Source: Neocallimastix lanati (nom. inval.) (lineage: Eukaryota; Neocallimastigomycota; Neocallimastigomycetes; Neocallimastigales; Neocallimastigaceae). Taken from it: a DNA stretch of 64,000 nucleotides. The stretch is taken from contig JACVTC010000040.1 of the NCBI GenBank assembly GCA_016946835.1, forward strand, positions 77,501 through 141,500, read 5' to 3'. Position numbers and translations under genes: made by a program. This document shows, piece by piece, positions 1 to 22,981 of this stretch. How positions within the stretch are numbered: the stretch's first letter is position 1; each line of letters opens with the position of its first letter. The notes below the pieces were generated by a model. That model was not told where the DNA came from. It worked only from the letters and a program-made list of their open reading frames with translations, and did no database searches.

Positions 1-314
1 TTAAATAAAAGATACTTGATCCCTGAATATGTTTCTATTGTACTTAAAAAATTTAATTAATACTTTTTTAATTACTTATTTTAATTTGTGTAAACATTTG
101 AAGATAGTAACTTTGATTTATTAATAACTAATTCACCCACATATATATATACACACACTTATATATATTTATTTTTAATTTTTATATGCTTTTTTAAATA
201 TATTCGCTTTTATTTTTGCTCTTATTTGTGATATATAAATATATTAATTTTTCTCTTATAGATAAATATAATTTTTTATAATTTATTTTCTTTATTTTTT
301 ATTTATTTTCTTTT

Positions 315-347
<33 letters not shown>

Positions 348-3300
348 CATAAACTTTCATTTATATTATAATTTTTTTTTAAAAAGATAGCATTTTATGT
401 TTTAATTTGATCTTTAATAGTAATAATTTTATATAGAAATGTTTATCATCTACTCATTGATAAATAATATTTTTTAGAGTAAATAAAAAAATTCAAGCAT
501 AAAAAGTGTATATATTGGTATATATTTTTCACATTATATCATTTCTTTTGTATAATTATTAATTTAGTCAGTAATGGATTTTTCTTTCAAAATTTTTTAA
601 AGAATACTCAGCTCTATACCATTTACAACTTAAAATGAATAATATCGTATAATAAGTGTAACTCTCCCATTATTTTATCTTGTAAATTTAATATGCTACT
701 TGCAAAACTCTCCAAATGCAACTATAAATATTTTCATTACTGGGGAGTTGTTAACCTAAGTGATAATACTTATTAAAGGATTTTGAGTCATTTTGTATTG
801 ATCATGCATTTTTAATAAATTAGAGGATAAATATATTAATATTATACCTCTTTACATTTTGAATATTAACCTTATAATTATTTTTCTTTTATTAAAATGT
901 AATCTTCTACAAAAATAAATTGTCTCTTTATATTTGTAATATTAATTGTATAGACATTTTTTTATCAAAAATTTGCACGATTGTCTCTATTTTTATTTTT
1001 AATAATTGTATATCCAATTAATAACTACAATAGTAATAATATCAAAAATAAAAATAATATTTATAATAATTAATATTTATAAATAATAAATAATAAAAGT
1101 AATAATAAATAATAAATAATAAATTAAATAAATAAAAAATAATAAATTAAATAAATAATAAATAATAAATAATAAATAATAAATAATAAATAATAAATAA
1201 TAAATAATAAATAATAAATAATAAATAATAAATAATAATAATAAATAATAAATAATAAATAATAAATAATAAATAATAAATAATAAATAATAAATAATAA
1301 ATAATAAATAATAAATAATAAATAATAAATAATAAATAATAAATAATAAATAATAAATAATAAATAATAAATAATAAATAATAAATAATAAATAATAAAT
1401 AATAAATAATAAATAATAAATAATAAATAATAAATAATAAAAGTAATAATAAATAATATATTAATAATAATAATAAATAATAAATCATAAATCATAAATC
1501 ATAAATAATTGTGACAATTATAATAGTAATTATAAAAATTTTACCAGAAAGTTATTACAATACATCAACCATAAATTATATTTCACAAATATATTTGTTA
1601 ATAATATAATTATTCTATTTTACATATTATTTTAATAAAATATAATAAAAAGATTTATGTTTATTAAAAAAAAATTATTATTCTTATTATTTGTAAATAA
1701 TATGGCTTGATCATAATAATTTAAAATTTCTAAAAAATAACTATTCTAAATATTTAATATAGATTAATATAAAATGTTTTCTTTCGGATAATATTAATTA
1801 TATAGTTACTTAATTCATAAAAGGAAAAATAGGGTAATGTTAAAAATTTTTTTTATATATTAAATAAAATTTTATACTATATTTTCTTTTTCTATTGTTT
1901 AATTGATAATATTAAAATATATTGTTTGTGTAATATTTTTTTAAATTTATGCCGTTTTTCTAACCATGTGTTCAATAAAAAATATTTTTTTTTCATCTTT
2001 TTATAAAAAAAATATATATATATAAAAATAAGAATATGGTTAAATATATTGACCAATATTTAAATCGTTACAAATAATCTAAATTTAATATATTAAGAGA
2101 GAATTTTAAATATAATTATTTTGTAAGTAGTACAAAAATTTTAAAAAAACTTTTAATTATTGTAATTTAATTATTTATAAATATTTAAATTTCTATTTTA
2201 CAACATATCTACATAATGAATACACAAAAAAACTTTAAAAATATTAAATATTAATATTATATTGTTTATTTCAATATTATTGTTAAATAAGATTTATTAT
2301 ATATTTGATTTTTTTAATTATAAAAATTATATATATATTTTATTTTTACTGAATTAGATGAAAATAAATACTAAAATGGTTTGTATTAAATATATTTTAC
2401 GTATTAATAAAAATTAAATAGTTATTTCTTTTGACTTGATTATAGTTTTTTTAATATTTTTTTTTATTGAATTAATTGTATATTATTAATTTTTAATAAA
2501 AAAAATACTTTATAATATTTTAATTAGTTTTGAATATTATATTTTATTTTTTAATTTAAAGTTTATAATTAAAATTATACAATATTTTTTTTATTTATAA
2601 TAAAAAAAAATATACTTTTTATAATATAAATGAGAAAAAAAAGTGTGATAATTTTTTATTCATTTTTAAATTTCTATATTTTAAATACTAAAATCATTAT
2701 AAAATACATTTGAATTAATCAAACAAAATTAAAATAATACATATAATAATGGAGATGATACTTTTTAGAATTATTAATGTATTTGAATTTTAAAATGCTT
2801 TTTTGATTAATAAATATGGCAATAAAACTTTTAAATAATAGTAATATATTATAATAAATATATATATATACAAATAAATATAAAAAAATAAACAATATTA
2901 TTGTCAATATTTTAAGTCTTTTTATTATATATTACTATAATTATCCTTAATGCTATTAATTTTATAATTTAATATATTATTAATACTACTAATATATTAT
3001 GAATATATGCATAATATATTAAAAATATATTATTTAATATTGCATTTTATATAGGTTTGGAACTTTTTGAAATTTGGGAACATTTAGTAATTTTTAACAT
3101 TATTAAAAGATTAAATTTGAAAGTTTCTTATAAAAAAGTAGTAGTTATATATATATAATTTCTTGTAAAAACTATTTATTAAAATATCTGATTAATTATA
3201 ACAAAATTAATAATTAATATTTATAGTTTTAAATTCGAAACATTGAAAATTAACCGAAATATAAGTATATGAAGGGTAATTTTTTTAAAAAAAAAAGTAG

Positions 3301-5972
3301 ATCATAATATTTTAAATAACGAGAAATATCTAATAAAGAAATTATTGAGAATAATATAAAAAAATATAATTATTAATATTACATAAAAAAAAGAAAAAAA
3401 GAATTAAAAAATGTCACATCAGATTTATAAATAGTGATATGTTAAAAAAAAAAAACCTGTATAATAATGAGACATTTTAATTCCTATTTATATTTAAAAC
3501 ATTATGTTTGTTATTTAAATATTACTATTTAAAAACATATAATAAAGATAATAAAGATAATAAAGATAATAAAGATCAATTAAGAATTTTAATATATATA
3601 TATAAAATAAATATATTATACTTTTCTTTTTATAAAGAGTATGAGGCATTTTAAATAAAAGTGTATTTTCTTTTTAGTATCTTTTTTTTAAACTATTATA
3701 ATAATAAATATTACACTACCTTTATTTTAAATTATTTTTATTTCTTTATTATACAATTATAAAAAATAAAAAAAATTATATTATTAATGCTTATTATTGA
3801 ATACTTCCAATTTCCTGAACATATTATTTTACTAAATGTTATACTAATAAATTATAAAAAATAAAAAAAAGTGAAATTATTAGATTTTATTTATTATGTT
3901 ATAATTATGCTTGTATAGAGAAATTACAAAATTTATTAAATCAATAATATATAAATTTAATTAGAAAAACTTAAATTTTTGCTTATTTAAAAATTAGAAA
4001 AAATTACCAAAATTAATAAGCTAATTATTTTTAATAACACTATAATCAAATATCCTTACATATTATTAATATATTAATTTAATATATATGGCAAGTATAA
4101 TATATAAAATTTAGGTAATTTTTAATATAACTTTAAATAATCTTAAAAATTTAAAAATTAAAACGATAGTATAAATTAATTTAAAGAAACAATTTATAAA
4201 AATAAAATATAATAATTTTAATATTAAATTCATAAAATCGTATTATTTATAAATATATAATTTATATATATTAAAAAAAATAGTTATTTAATATATCAAT
4301 ATACTTCGATTAATTATGAGAAAATTCATTTTTTTTTTATTTTTATTTTTATTTTTATTTTTAATTTTTTGTTATCCAAAACAAGTGAAATTATTTATTG
4401 TGATCTTGTACATATTAACTTGGTTAATTTTATCCCTGTTATAATATATCATATATAATATTTAATAATAATAGTACTATGAAAATTTAGTTACATTATT
4501 TAGTTGGGGTTACTATTATATTAATATTTTGAATTTAAGTAACCTATGTACAAATTATATATATACAAAAAATGCCTTAATTGTGTTGTAAAAAACAAAC
4601 AATAAAATAGAATCATAATAAAATAAAATCATAAAAATAATTTTTATTTAATACATATTATTCAAAATATAATACATTATTTAAATATTATACATTATAT
4701 ATTTATTATATATTTGAGTAATTTTAATAAATTATTATCTATTAAATTTTAATTACACAAAAAAAAAATTTATATTAAAATGAATTTTTTTTTTTTTTTT
4801 TTTTTTGAATTGTACAAAAATTTTTAATTTATAATAATTAAAGTTTTATATTATACATATAATATTTTTTTTTTTGTTATTTAAATTATAAAAATACAAG
4901 AATATATTTTAAATAACAAAATTGTTTATTCATATATAATAAAATATATAATATATTAACTATATAAACATAAATTTATATTAATTTATGAAATTGTTTA
5001 TTATGAAATAATTTTATTAATATAATACGGCAGTTTAACAATAATAATCTAATTTAAATTAATAAAAGGAAAAGTTGTAATACATAAATATATAGATAAT
5101 AAGATTAAAAAACATAATATGTATATTATATTATATTTATTTCTATTGCTTATTAGTAAACTTTTTAATAAATATTTAATTATTAATATAAATTAATATT
5201 TTATATTGATAATTGATTATATTTATTAATATACCCTTAATTTATATATAATATATTTTGAAACTGTATATTGTAATATTAATAGCCATTTATATAATAT
5301 ATAAACAAAAAAATTTTTTTTTCTCATTTTTGAGTTTTCTCTTTTTTTTTTTTTTTTTTTTATATATATTTTTGATAAATATTATATATATAAAAAAAAG
5401 GAAGTTGAATAAAACATTATAGAGTTAGTATTTGAATTTATTTATTTTGATAATTTGTATTTTTTATTTAATAACGAATAAGTAAAAAAAAAAAAAAAAA
5501 AAAAAAAAATAGAAAGTGATAGTAATAAAAAAAAAAAGAAGTTATTAAATTTATTAAGTATTTAAATAATAAAATTTGAAAAAAAGGTAATGATTTAAAT
5601 ATATATATTTAAAGTATATTTTGAATTGAAAATAAAGAAAAAGATAAAAAAATAAAATTTGAAAATTGAGAATATAGGGAGTAATACTAAAAAAATTATT
5701 ATATATGAAGATTAAATTATCAATAAAATAATATGTTTATATTAACAACGACAAATAGGAAGATATATATTTAAAGAAATTTTATTCTATAAAATATTAT
5801 TTGATGAGATCAATTTTATTAACGAAAATCTTTTCTTTGTATATATAAATATAATAAATTATATATTTTTATTGGAATTTTATTTTTTTATTTTTTTTTT
5901 CAAAATAATAATAATAATAATAATAATAAAATAAGTGATAACAAATATTTAAATATATATTTAAATATTACA
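1..5972. other. AT-rich intergenic spacer
   Basis: No supportable gene was found on either strand. The stretch holds A/T homopolymers (for example T runs near 309-347, 4781-4806 and 5341-5360, and an A run near 5485-5508), a heptanucleotide microsatellite (separate entry) and a four-unit ATAAAGATA-type repeat near 3541-3575. The segment 600-800 is slightly richer in G+C than its surroundings but gives no recognisable peptide. The last few hundred bases before 5973 are presumably promoter and 5' UTR of the RGS gene; no specific element can be assigned. Confidence 0.7.
1153..1440. repeat. Heptanucleotide (AAATAAT)n microsatellite
   Basis: Roughly 41 copies of a 7-base A/T unit, nearly perfect, with one phase break near 1230. 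Because 7 is not a multiple of 3, every frame reads the same seven-residue peptide repeat, so the minus-strand open frames here are repeat artefacts and not genes. Shorter degenerate AATAAT runs flank it on both sides. Confidence 0.95.
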
Positions 5973-7814
5973 ATGGAACATGATTATGAAGAATCGAACT
6001 ATATCAATTATAATAAATTTAATTATTCAAAGAAACAAGTAATACAACATAGACATATTAATTCGGATAGTTCTGTTAATAATAAGCAAAATAAAAATAC
6101 ACAAGGAATGGCGTCACCTCCAAGTTCATATTCATCCTCCCCATCAAAGAATTACTATGATTCACATAAGAGGGATGAGAGTTTAGCGTATAAAAGCTCA
6201 AGTATGGATGATTATCAGCTTTATCAAAAGCAAAAGTATTACAATAAGCAAAATCAAGATTTGAAATATCAATTACAAAAACATCAAGAAGATATTCAAA
6301 AAAGCTTACAGTATTGTCAACAACAACAACACTATGCTTCCACACCAAGAAGAGAAATGATGGAATCACCAGTAATGAAAATTGAAAAGACTATGAAATC
6401 TGAACCAACATTAAATAAACAATCGGAACTTTCAAAAATGATCCCAAGAGATCCAAGAGGTGATATTACTACTTCGATGGGTAATTTAACTCTTGGTGAA
6501 AGAAAACAAGATACTCTTTCTCCTAATTATGGATCAAAGAGTGGTGTTCACAAGCATAGAAAGATGAAGTCTTCAAGTGATATGCATATATATGACAATC
6601 AAGTTAAGAAATCATTACATAAAAGAATAAATAGTAATGAGAATTATAATGAAGAAGAAATCATAAGTGATAACGATAGTCGTAGAGATTTAATATTGAA
6701 AGATAGTGGTAGTAATGGTAAAAAACAAAATAGATATAAGTACTCTGAAAAACAACCATACAATAGTCCAAGTATGGGTCAAGCTCAAATACCGGTATCA
6801 CAAAATCCAAATTATAATAAGTTTAATGATGAAGGCTTAGATATTTCAGTAGGTGAAATTCTTACTCATGGTTTAAAGGCAATGATTAAAAGTAAAGTAC
6901 CACTTTGCTATTTCCTTCATACTCTTATTGAAGATTATTGTTGTGAAAATTTATTCTTTTATCTTGAAATTGAACAATATAAGGTATTTATGTTTGAAAG
7001 TGCAAAAGCTCAACTTAAAGCTGCACAATACATTTACATTACCTACCTAGATGCTTCAAGTAAAATTGAGGTTAATATTGATGAAAAGATTAGAAGAGAA
7101 ATTCTTAATCAATTAAATAGTAAAACTTGTAATTTACCAGCTGTATTTGATAAAGCTAGTGAAGCCGTTTTTGCTTTAATGGAATCTTCTTATGCTAAAT
7201 TTAATAGAAGTGATATTAAACGTCAAATGATCGATGAATTAGATAATACTAATATATATTCTGAAGAACATAAAATTAATGCTATAAGATTATTAACTAG
7301 CTATTTAGATAAAAGAAAGAGGGAATTAGAAGTTGATGAAGAAATAATGAATATGAATGCAGAAAATAATCCAATGCCAGGTGATATGGGAATATCTCCA
7401 GAGCAAATGCTTCATTATTCCAACGTCCAAAGACACAAACTTATTTATGCGTTGACCCATGAATTCATTCGTGCTTTCTTAGAGTTAGATTTTGATGATG
7501 AATCTGTTCCAGGTGAAGTATGTGTTTTTAGACCACCAATTCAATATATTCAAAATATTAATGAAGATCCATTAAAGCATCTTTCTTCATCTCCAACTAG
7601 TAAGCGTATTATGCAAGATGTTCAAATTACTATTAACACTGATAGTCAAGGTCAACAATATCAAATGATTACTACGCCACCAATACCAATAGCTTCGTTT
7701 AGATTAGATAATTATGGTTCTCTTAATAGTAGTATTAGCCGTTCATCTAATAATAAAAATAATAGTGCTAATCCATTTAAGAAATTTATGAAATCAGTAA
7801 AATTAATGAATTAG
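5973..7814 (+). CDS. RGS-domain protein (regulator of G-protein signalling)
   Basis: Single-exon ORF of 613 residues. Residues 1 to about 290 are low complexity (Ser/Asn/Gln/Lys-rich, with a short Gln run) and presumably disordered. Residues about 297-420 form an RGS domain: the helix with CENLFFYLEIEQYK (E325, N326), the EVNIDEKIR loop (N368, D370) and FDKASEAVFALMESSYAKF followed by NRSD (411-414) match the conserved RGS core, including residues that contact the G-alpha switch regions in known members. RGS proteins bind activated G-alpha and speed GTP hydrolysis, acting at the plasma membrane. Residues 420-510 look helical and may pack on the domain; the Ser/Asn tail ends in a basic FKKFMKSVKLMN segment. 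No DEP, GGL or membrane segment is visible. The ATG is the first in an open frame after an AT-rich leader. Domain call is firm; the G-alpha partner is unknown. Confidence 0.93.
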   Translation: MEHDYEESNYINYNKFNYSKKQVIQHRHINSDSSVNNKQNKNTQGMASPPSSYSSSPSKNYYDSHKRDESLAYKSSSMDDYQLYQKQKYYNKQNQDLKYQLQKHQEDIQKSLQYCQQQQHYASTPRREMMESPVMKIEKTMKSEPTLNKQSELSKMIPRDPRGDITTSMGNLTLGERKQDTLSPNYGSKSGVHKHRKMKSSSDMHIYDNQVKKSLHKRINSNENYNEEEIISDNDSRRDLILKDSGSNGKKQNRYKYSEKQPYNSPSMGQAQIPVSQNPNYNKFNDEGLDISVGEILTHGLKAMIKSKVPLCYFLHTLIEDYCCENLFFYLEIEQYKVFMFESAKAQLKAAQYIYITYLDASSKIEVNIDEKIRREILNQLNSKTCNLPAVFDKASEAVFALMESSYAKFNRSDIKRQMIDELDNTNIYSEEHKINAIRLLTSYLDKRKRELEVDEEIMNMNAENNPMPGDMGISPEQMLHYSNVQRHKLIYALTHEFIRAFLELDFDDESVPGEVCVFRPPIQYIQNINEDPLKHLSSSPTSKRIMQDVQITINTDSQGQQYQMITTPPIPIASFRLDNYGSLNSSISRSSNNKNNSANPFKKFMKSVKLMN

Positions 7815-10968
<3,154 letters not shown>

Positions 10969-11427
10969 ATGAAATTGTCAAGAGAATCATCAAATATAAT
11001 ATTTATTAATAATGAATCATTATATTCATCTTATTCTATATATCAAATAATTTACCCAATAATAATATTAAGTTTGGGCTTAACTATTTCAATGTTATTT
11101 TATTCTATTTATAATTACTGTCAAAAAAAGGAAAACTCACAATATGCATTCTTATCTGTTTTTAAATCTTTAAAAGAATGGAGAGAAAAATTAAGTATTT
11201 ATCAAAATATTATAAGTGATAATAAATTCAAGACCACTGATAAATCTTCATCATTATTGTCTTCACCTAAAAAGGTTTTAGATAAATTAATTAACAAATC
11301 TGAAGTATCAGAAGAAATACAAGATGACACTATTAACAATGCATTAAAAAATGATAAAAAATTTATTGTTAAAATTACTCAATCTAAGAAAAATTTATTC
11401 TTTAACAAGGTTAGAATTTTTCTTTTT

Positions 11428-11472
<45 letters not shown>

Positions 11473-12639
11473 TATTATTTATTTTATTTAATTTAAGAAA
11501 TGATTAATTAATTTTTAAATATGATACAAAATATACCATTATAAAAAATGATTTTATAATAACTAATTAAAACATTATGTAATTATTATTAAATAAAAAT
11601 ATTAATATTTTTTATTTAATAATAATTACATGATTATATATTTATATATATATATATATTATATCTATATATTATATCTATATTATTTATTTAAATAATT
11701 ATATTTATATATCAATTAAACATTCAATATATATAGATTAAGAATGGTTTTATTATAACATATATCAATTATTATAAATATAAAAATTTATCTTTAAATA
11801 AATTAAAATCTTTAAAAATTATACCCATTCATCAATCTTTTATTTATAATTATTTAAGAAATCAATATTATTTTATTCAATATTTATTAATATCACATTC
11901 AAACCAATGGAAAGAGCGGGTTACTCAAATTGGAAAACTCATTTTACCCATTAAGAAAAAAAATAATGATAAACATACTTTTGAAAATGAAAATAATATT
12001 GTATATCAAAATGATATTACTAAAATTTTTAATACAACTTTTGATAATTTAATAGAAAATAGTATTAATGAGGATTATATAGATCCATGTTTTCCTAAAG
12101 AATCTATATCATCATTGTCACCATCATTATCATTATCTTCTTCTAACAACTTAACGGATAAATCATCATCCACTTGTTCCATAAATAATTCTATTATTCC
12201 TAAGAATACTACTGTAAAACTTAAAAAATTTCATTTTGATTATTATAGTAAAAAAATTATTTTCCATCCTAATAGTTTATATTATGAACAAAATGCAAAA
12301 AAATATAATACTTTAGAAGCAAATTTCGAAAAAGATCTTCAATTCTCTTCAGTTACAATAGTTTTAACTACTGGTAATCAAAAGAAATTACCTTACTTCC
12401 CTAGATTCCCATGGTATTGGGATGGAGTAGAACTTTTTACTGGTATTTCTATTCGTCCAAAACCCTTTTATCATCCAGATTATTTATCCATAAATTGGAA
12501 ACCAAAGAAAAATTTCATCAAATCTAATGACAAGACTACAACATTAATTATCAATAATACATCTTCATTAAAATTAATAAATGAAAATTTGAATAGACAA
12601 AACTTTACTCTTTCTTTAGCTCGAACAAATTCATTTTAG
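10969..12639 (+). CDS. Predicted single-pass membrane protein, unknown function (2 exons)
   Basis: Two exons, 10969-11409 and 11737-12639, flank a phase-0 intron of 327 bases (GTTAGA...ATATAG) holding a T run of about 45 bases; without splicing the frame runs into poly-Phe and stops. The joined product is about 447 residues. Residues 27-48 (YPIIILSLGLTISMLFYSIY) are a hydrophobic helix, likely a signal anchor. The following region is Lys/Ser-rich, and the second exon carries a conserved-looking block with GKLILPIK, a Ser-rich linker, then LPYFPRFPWYWDGVELF (about residues 365-381) and SIRPKPFYHPDYLSINW. The aromatic/proline-rich block resembles folded sequence, but I do not recognise the family. 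The exon join is supported by codon continuity and normal splice dinucleotides. No function can be given. Confidence 0.75.
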
Positions 12640-12705
12640 AAAATTGTAGATATTTAAAATTTATTTAAAAAAATAAAAATAGAATAGTAATAATTAGTAA
12701 ATATT

Positions 12706-12739
<34 letters not shown>

Positions 12740-13460
12740 ATTTGTATTTAAAATAAATTGGAATATATTAAATAATTTTATATTTAAAATTAATTAATGT
12801 ATTCTATATTGATTATATAATTTATTTAAATAGTACATTAATATATTTCATTTTTATTTATTTCTTTTTATATATAAACAATATATTATGGAAAGATACT
12901 TTATATAATATAGAGTTTCTTTAAATTATCCATAATTTAAGAGTATACAATATAATATATGTTATATAGACATAATAGATTTTAGAAATATAGTATTAAT
13001 TTGTTAAATTTCAATATTAAATTTATAAAAAAAAATTGTAATTACTATCAATATATTAATATTCATAATATTGATTATGTAATAATGTAATATTATGTAA
13101 TATATGTATTTAATTTAAATTCGTTCAAATATATATATATATAAATAAAATATAAGAATAAAATATAATTGAAAAGATTGATTAAATGAAAAGATTGATT
13201 AAATGAAAATATAAATAGAATTTTATTTATTTATTTATTTATTTATTTTATTTTCTTTTTGTTTTTCTACTACAGTTTGTTTATTTCAATAGAAATATTT
13301 CTATATAATTAATATAAGTTTAGTAAGTAAATTGATAAAATATGATAATAATGTTAATAATTTCTTTTAATCAATTATAATATGCATTGTAAATCAGATT
13401 TTATAATTGATTTTTATTTAATCATTTCATTTTTTTTTTTTTATTTAAAATAGGTATATG

Positions 13461-13498
<38 letters not shown>

Positions 13499-14504
13499 CA
13501 TTTATAATGTTAGATTTATTTTAAATACATTGATTTTATGAATACATAAAGCTTTCTACAATTCTAATAGAGTGTTGTTCTTAGCATTTTTAATACTTAT
13601 TCAAAAATGAATTAAAAAATTTTGGTTATTGATATAAAAATCAAATATTGTAAAAAGTGTAATAGTAATTGGAGTATTATTCATTTATTGGTTTCAGTTT
13701 TAATTTTATTTATAATGTTAAATTATTAAGATTGTATTTAAACCATTCATTAATTTGTCAAAACAGAATGAATTTTTTCCCACCTTTTTAAAATAAAATG
13801 AAATATTAGACTAGAAAAGAAAATTCTTGTATGTTTCGATTTTTTTTTTTTTTTTTTTTTTTTTTATATTATTTTTAAATATAAATATATATTATTATTA
13901 TAATAATAGAATATATATTCTATCTATTATATTTTAAAAAATTTATTTTGTAACTATTTTAATAAGTTAATAATGTTTAATATTTAATATTTATAATATA
14001 AATGAAATAATAAAATATTACAAATATATTTATCTATTTATTTCATTAACAAAGAGAAAAAGAAAAAGAAAAAGATTATTAAGAAAAAATAATAAAAAAA
14101 AGAAACCTTTATTTTAATTGGTGGCAAAGTAAATATAATCAAAACACTTCAAAATGTAATAATTATATAAATTATATAATAATAATTATTAAAAAAATTA
14201 ATTATATTCATTTATATATTAATTTCAAATTATAATATTATATTGATTATTATTATTATTATATATATATTTATTTATTACATATTTTATAATAATTTTG
14301 TTATTCATATTTTCTATTTATTTGATAATAGTAGTTAATTATTATTATTATTATTATTATTATATTACTATTTTTACTACAATTTTAATTATTATATACT
14401 ATTATCATCATTTATATTATTAATTATTACTTTTAATTATTATAATCATTTACTCATTTATATATGTTCATTTATTATTATTCATATTTTTTTGCTTATT
14501 TATT

Positions 14505-14540
<36 letters not shown>

Positions 14541-15588
14541 GTAAATATTTAGTAATTTTATTAAAGAATAAATATATATAAAAATATACTGTATATTTTA
14601 GAGTATATAAATATTAAAATAATTTTTAAAAATAATAAAAGTTTTAATTAATAAATATATTCTATTAAAATATATTTTTTATTTAAATTTTTACAATACA
14701 AATTAGTTTTAGTTATTTACTAGATATTAATGGTTTTAATAATAATAATAGTTAATCATTATAATTTTTATCTTTATTGTTAATATATTCATTATCACTA
14801 ATTATTATTATTAAAATTATTATTATATATAATTATATTTAATTATAGTTTATTTTAGAACTTTATATATTAATATTTTTATTTAATATATAAAATCCAG
14901 ATTATGAAACATTAAAAATATTTTAAAAAAAATAATAAAAACTAGTTCATAACAATATATTATATTTAAATTTTTTTTTTATTCAAGAATTTAGAATTTT
15001 AAGATTATATACTTTTCTATAATTTATATATAATAATGAATATATTAAAATTTAAACTATGAATTAATTATTGAATATATATTCCTAATACATTTATACA
15101 TACATGTAAATATGCATATACCATTATACATATATCATATTATTACATCATATAACCAATATATATATAACAAAATTAAAGTTTTTCTTCCATAAATATT
15201 TTAAATTGGTAATTATATTTATCTTGTTATAAATGTATTTTTTCTATATTTATATATACTAAATATTTTTTTTTTTTTATTCTCTTGTGATAATACTAAT
15301 AATATAAATATAATAAAATTCTATCTATAATTTTTTTCTAGAATTTTGAAACTTTTATAAATATATAAATTATTATTTATATTATATATTTTAATAACTT
15401 TATAATAAATATTATTAAAGAGTTATATGAAGTTTTTTAAAGAAATTTAAATTTAAAAAGTATTTTTCGTGTTATTAAAAAGGAAATTGATAAAATAAAA
15501 TATAATAATTTTGATATTTTGATATAAAAAGAAGTATAAAATATCAGTAATAATTATTTAATTATTTCTAATATATATTTGGTAAAAA
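12640..15588. other. AT-rich intergenic spacer
   Basis: No gene seen on either strand. Contains an A run at about 12712-12738, a 20-base unit repeated twice near 13175-13205, T runs at about 13465-13498 and 13841-13865, short (ATT)n near 14340 and AAAT-type repeats near 14510-14540. The end near 15200-15588 probably holds the BUD6 promoter and leader; no element is identifiable. Confidence 0.7.
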
Positions 15589-21025
<5,437 letters not shown>

Positions 21026-21885
21026 TTTAAATATTAAATAATTTTTTAAAAAAAGGAATTTTTTATACCATTTATTATACTTTAATAAAATATATTTATG
21101 ATTATTTTTATTTAAAAAATGTTAAGAAACTATTTTAAAAATATAATTTTATTTTTTAATGGAAACCTATTATATAAAAATATAATTATTTTAAAAAATA
21201 CTATATTTTATTATATAATTTACTTAATGTTAAATTAAAATATAATAATTAAATCATATAAATAAAAGAATAAATAAATAAAATATTTAAAAATATTAAA
21301 TTTTTTCTAAATATTATTGATTTATTAATTGTATTAAATTATATAAATTATATTATTTATTATACTTTTCATCTTTTACTAAACATTTTTATGTCACCTC
21401 AAATAATAAAAAAAAAAGTTTAAATTGTTTAATTTACTTTTATTTATTATTGGGAATCAATTTATTAAAATAATATAATTTTTTGAACTTTATTTATATT
21501 TAATTTCTAATTATAAGAATTTTTATTATTAAAATATTTTAACTATTGACAAAAAAAGAAATGATATATTAATATATTAATATATAATACATAATAATAT
21601 AATATTGAAATATGAAAATACTTTTAGTATATTAAATATCAATAAAATTATTATAAGTTACCGTTTGAATAGTTTCTTTTTTTTTTTTTTTTTAAAAAAA
21701 AAAATAATATATATATTAAACAATAATTAACAATTAATAAGTAAAAAATTAATAATTTATTTGGTTTTTCGATACATTAATTTTTAATAATTATTAATAT
21801 ATTATTTTATATATTTTAAAATAATTAAAAAATATTAATCATAATATTATTTATATATATTATAATAGTAAAAAAGTGATAAATA

Positions 21886-21918
<33 letters not shown>

Positions 21919-22981
21919 AATAAAAACATGTTTTTTTAATTTTTTATGTTATTATTTTTTTATATTTTTTATATATAAATTTTAATTGCATGGAATATTA
22001 TTAAAATAATATTAATATACTATTTAAATATTTAATAATAACAATACAGTATAGTATTATTTTATATAAATAATTAAAAATAATAATTTATTTATAATAA
22101 TAAAATGTAAAACTTTTTTTTCTGTAATATAATAATTATATGTATTTATTTGTATTTAATAATTTATTAATATTAATAATTATATTGAATATAATAATCT
22201 ATTAAATACAAATATTTTTTTTCTAAAAATTTGATTAAAAAAATTTACAGAAATTTTAAAAAATTACTCTAAAGTTCTATAAATCATATAAATCAAAAAA
22301 CTTAAAAAAAAAAATAAAAAAATAAAGAGACTAAAGCTTTATTAATATTACTTTTATTTTTTATTTTTTTTTTATTTTTTTTTTTATTTTTTTTGGTTTT
22401 TTTTTTTTTGTTTTATATTTTATATTATTTAAAATTATATATATATATTTATATACTTAAATAATAAAAAAATATATTAATTTATGGATAATTAATGATT
22501 ACTATACTATATAAAAAAGAAAATAAAAGAATGGAACCATAAAAAATAATAGATTAATTATAATATTTTCATTAATATATTCCTTTTAATATATATTATT
22601 TTTTATTTATTTATTTATTTTTTTATTTTCTAAATTATTATAATATATATTATATTTACTATCAATAAAGGTAAAATATATAAATATATATTTAATTTAA
22701 AAATATGTTTATAATGATTTTTATTAATATTATCTTCCTTTTCTTTTAAAAAAAAAAAAAAAAAAAAATCGATTCTATTTTTGTATATCTATAATTTATA
22801 ACTTTTATAAACTTAATATTGTTATAAAAAAAATAATAAACAAATAAATAAATAATAAAAAAATTTAAAATAATAATAATAATAAAAGAAAAAAACATAT
22901 AAATAGAATAATATACATTCTTTATATAATTCTTAAAATAGTAGAAATTGTTTAATAATACCTAAACAAAAATTAAAAATT
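21026..22981. other. AT-rich intergenic spacer
   Basis: No gene seen. Includes a T17-A11 palindromic junction near 21677-21704, ATA/AAAT short repeats near 21885-21925, T-rich segments near 22350-22410 and an A run near 22750-22768. The last 200 bases before 22982 probably contain promoter and leader of the repeat-protein gene. Confidence 0.7.

Noticed and set aside
1124-1495. Two overlapping minus-strand open frames of 113-123 codons
   Set aside because: They read only a seven-residue repeat generated by the heptanucleotide microsatellite.
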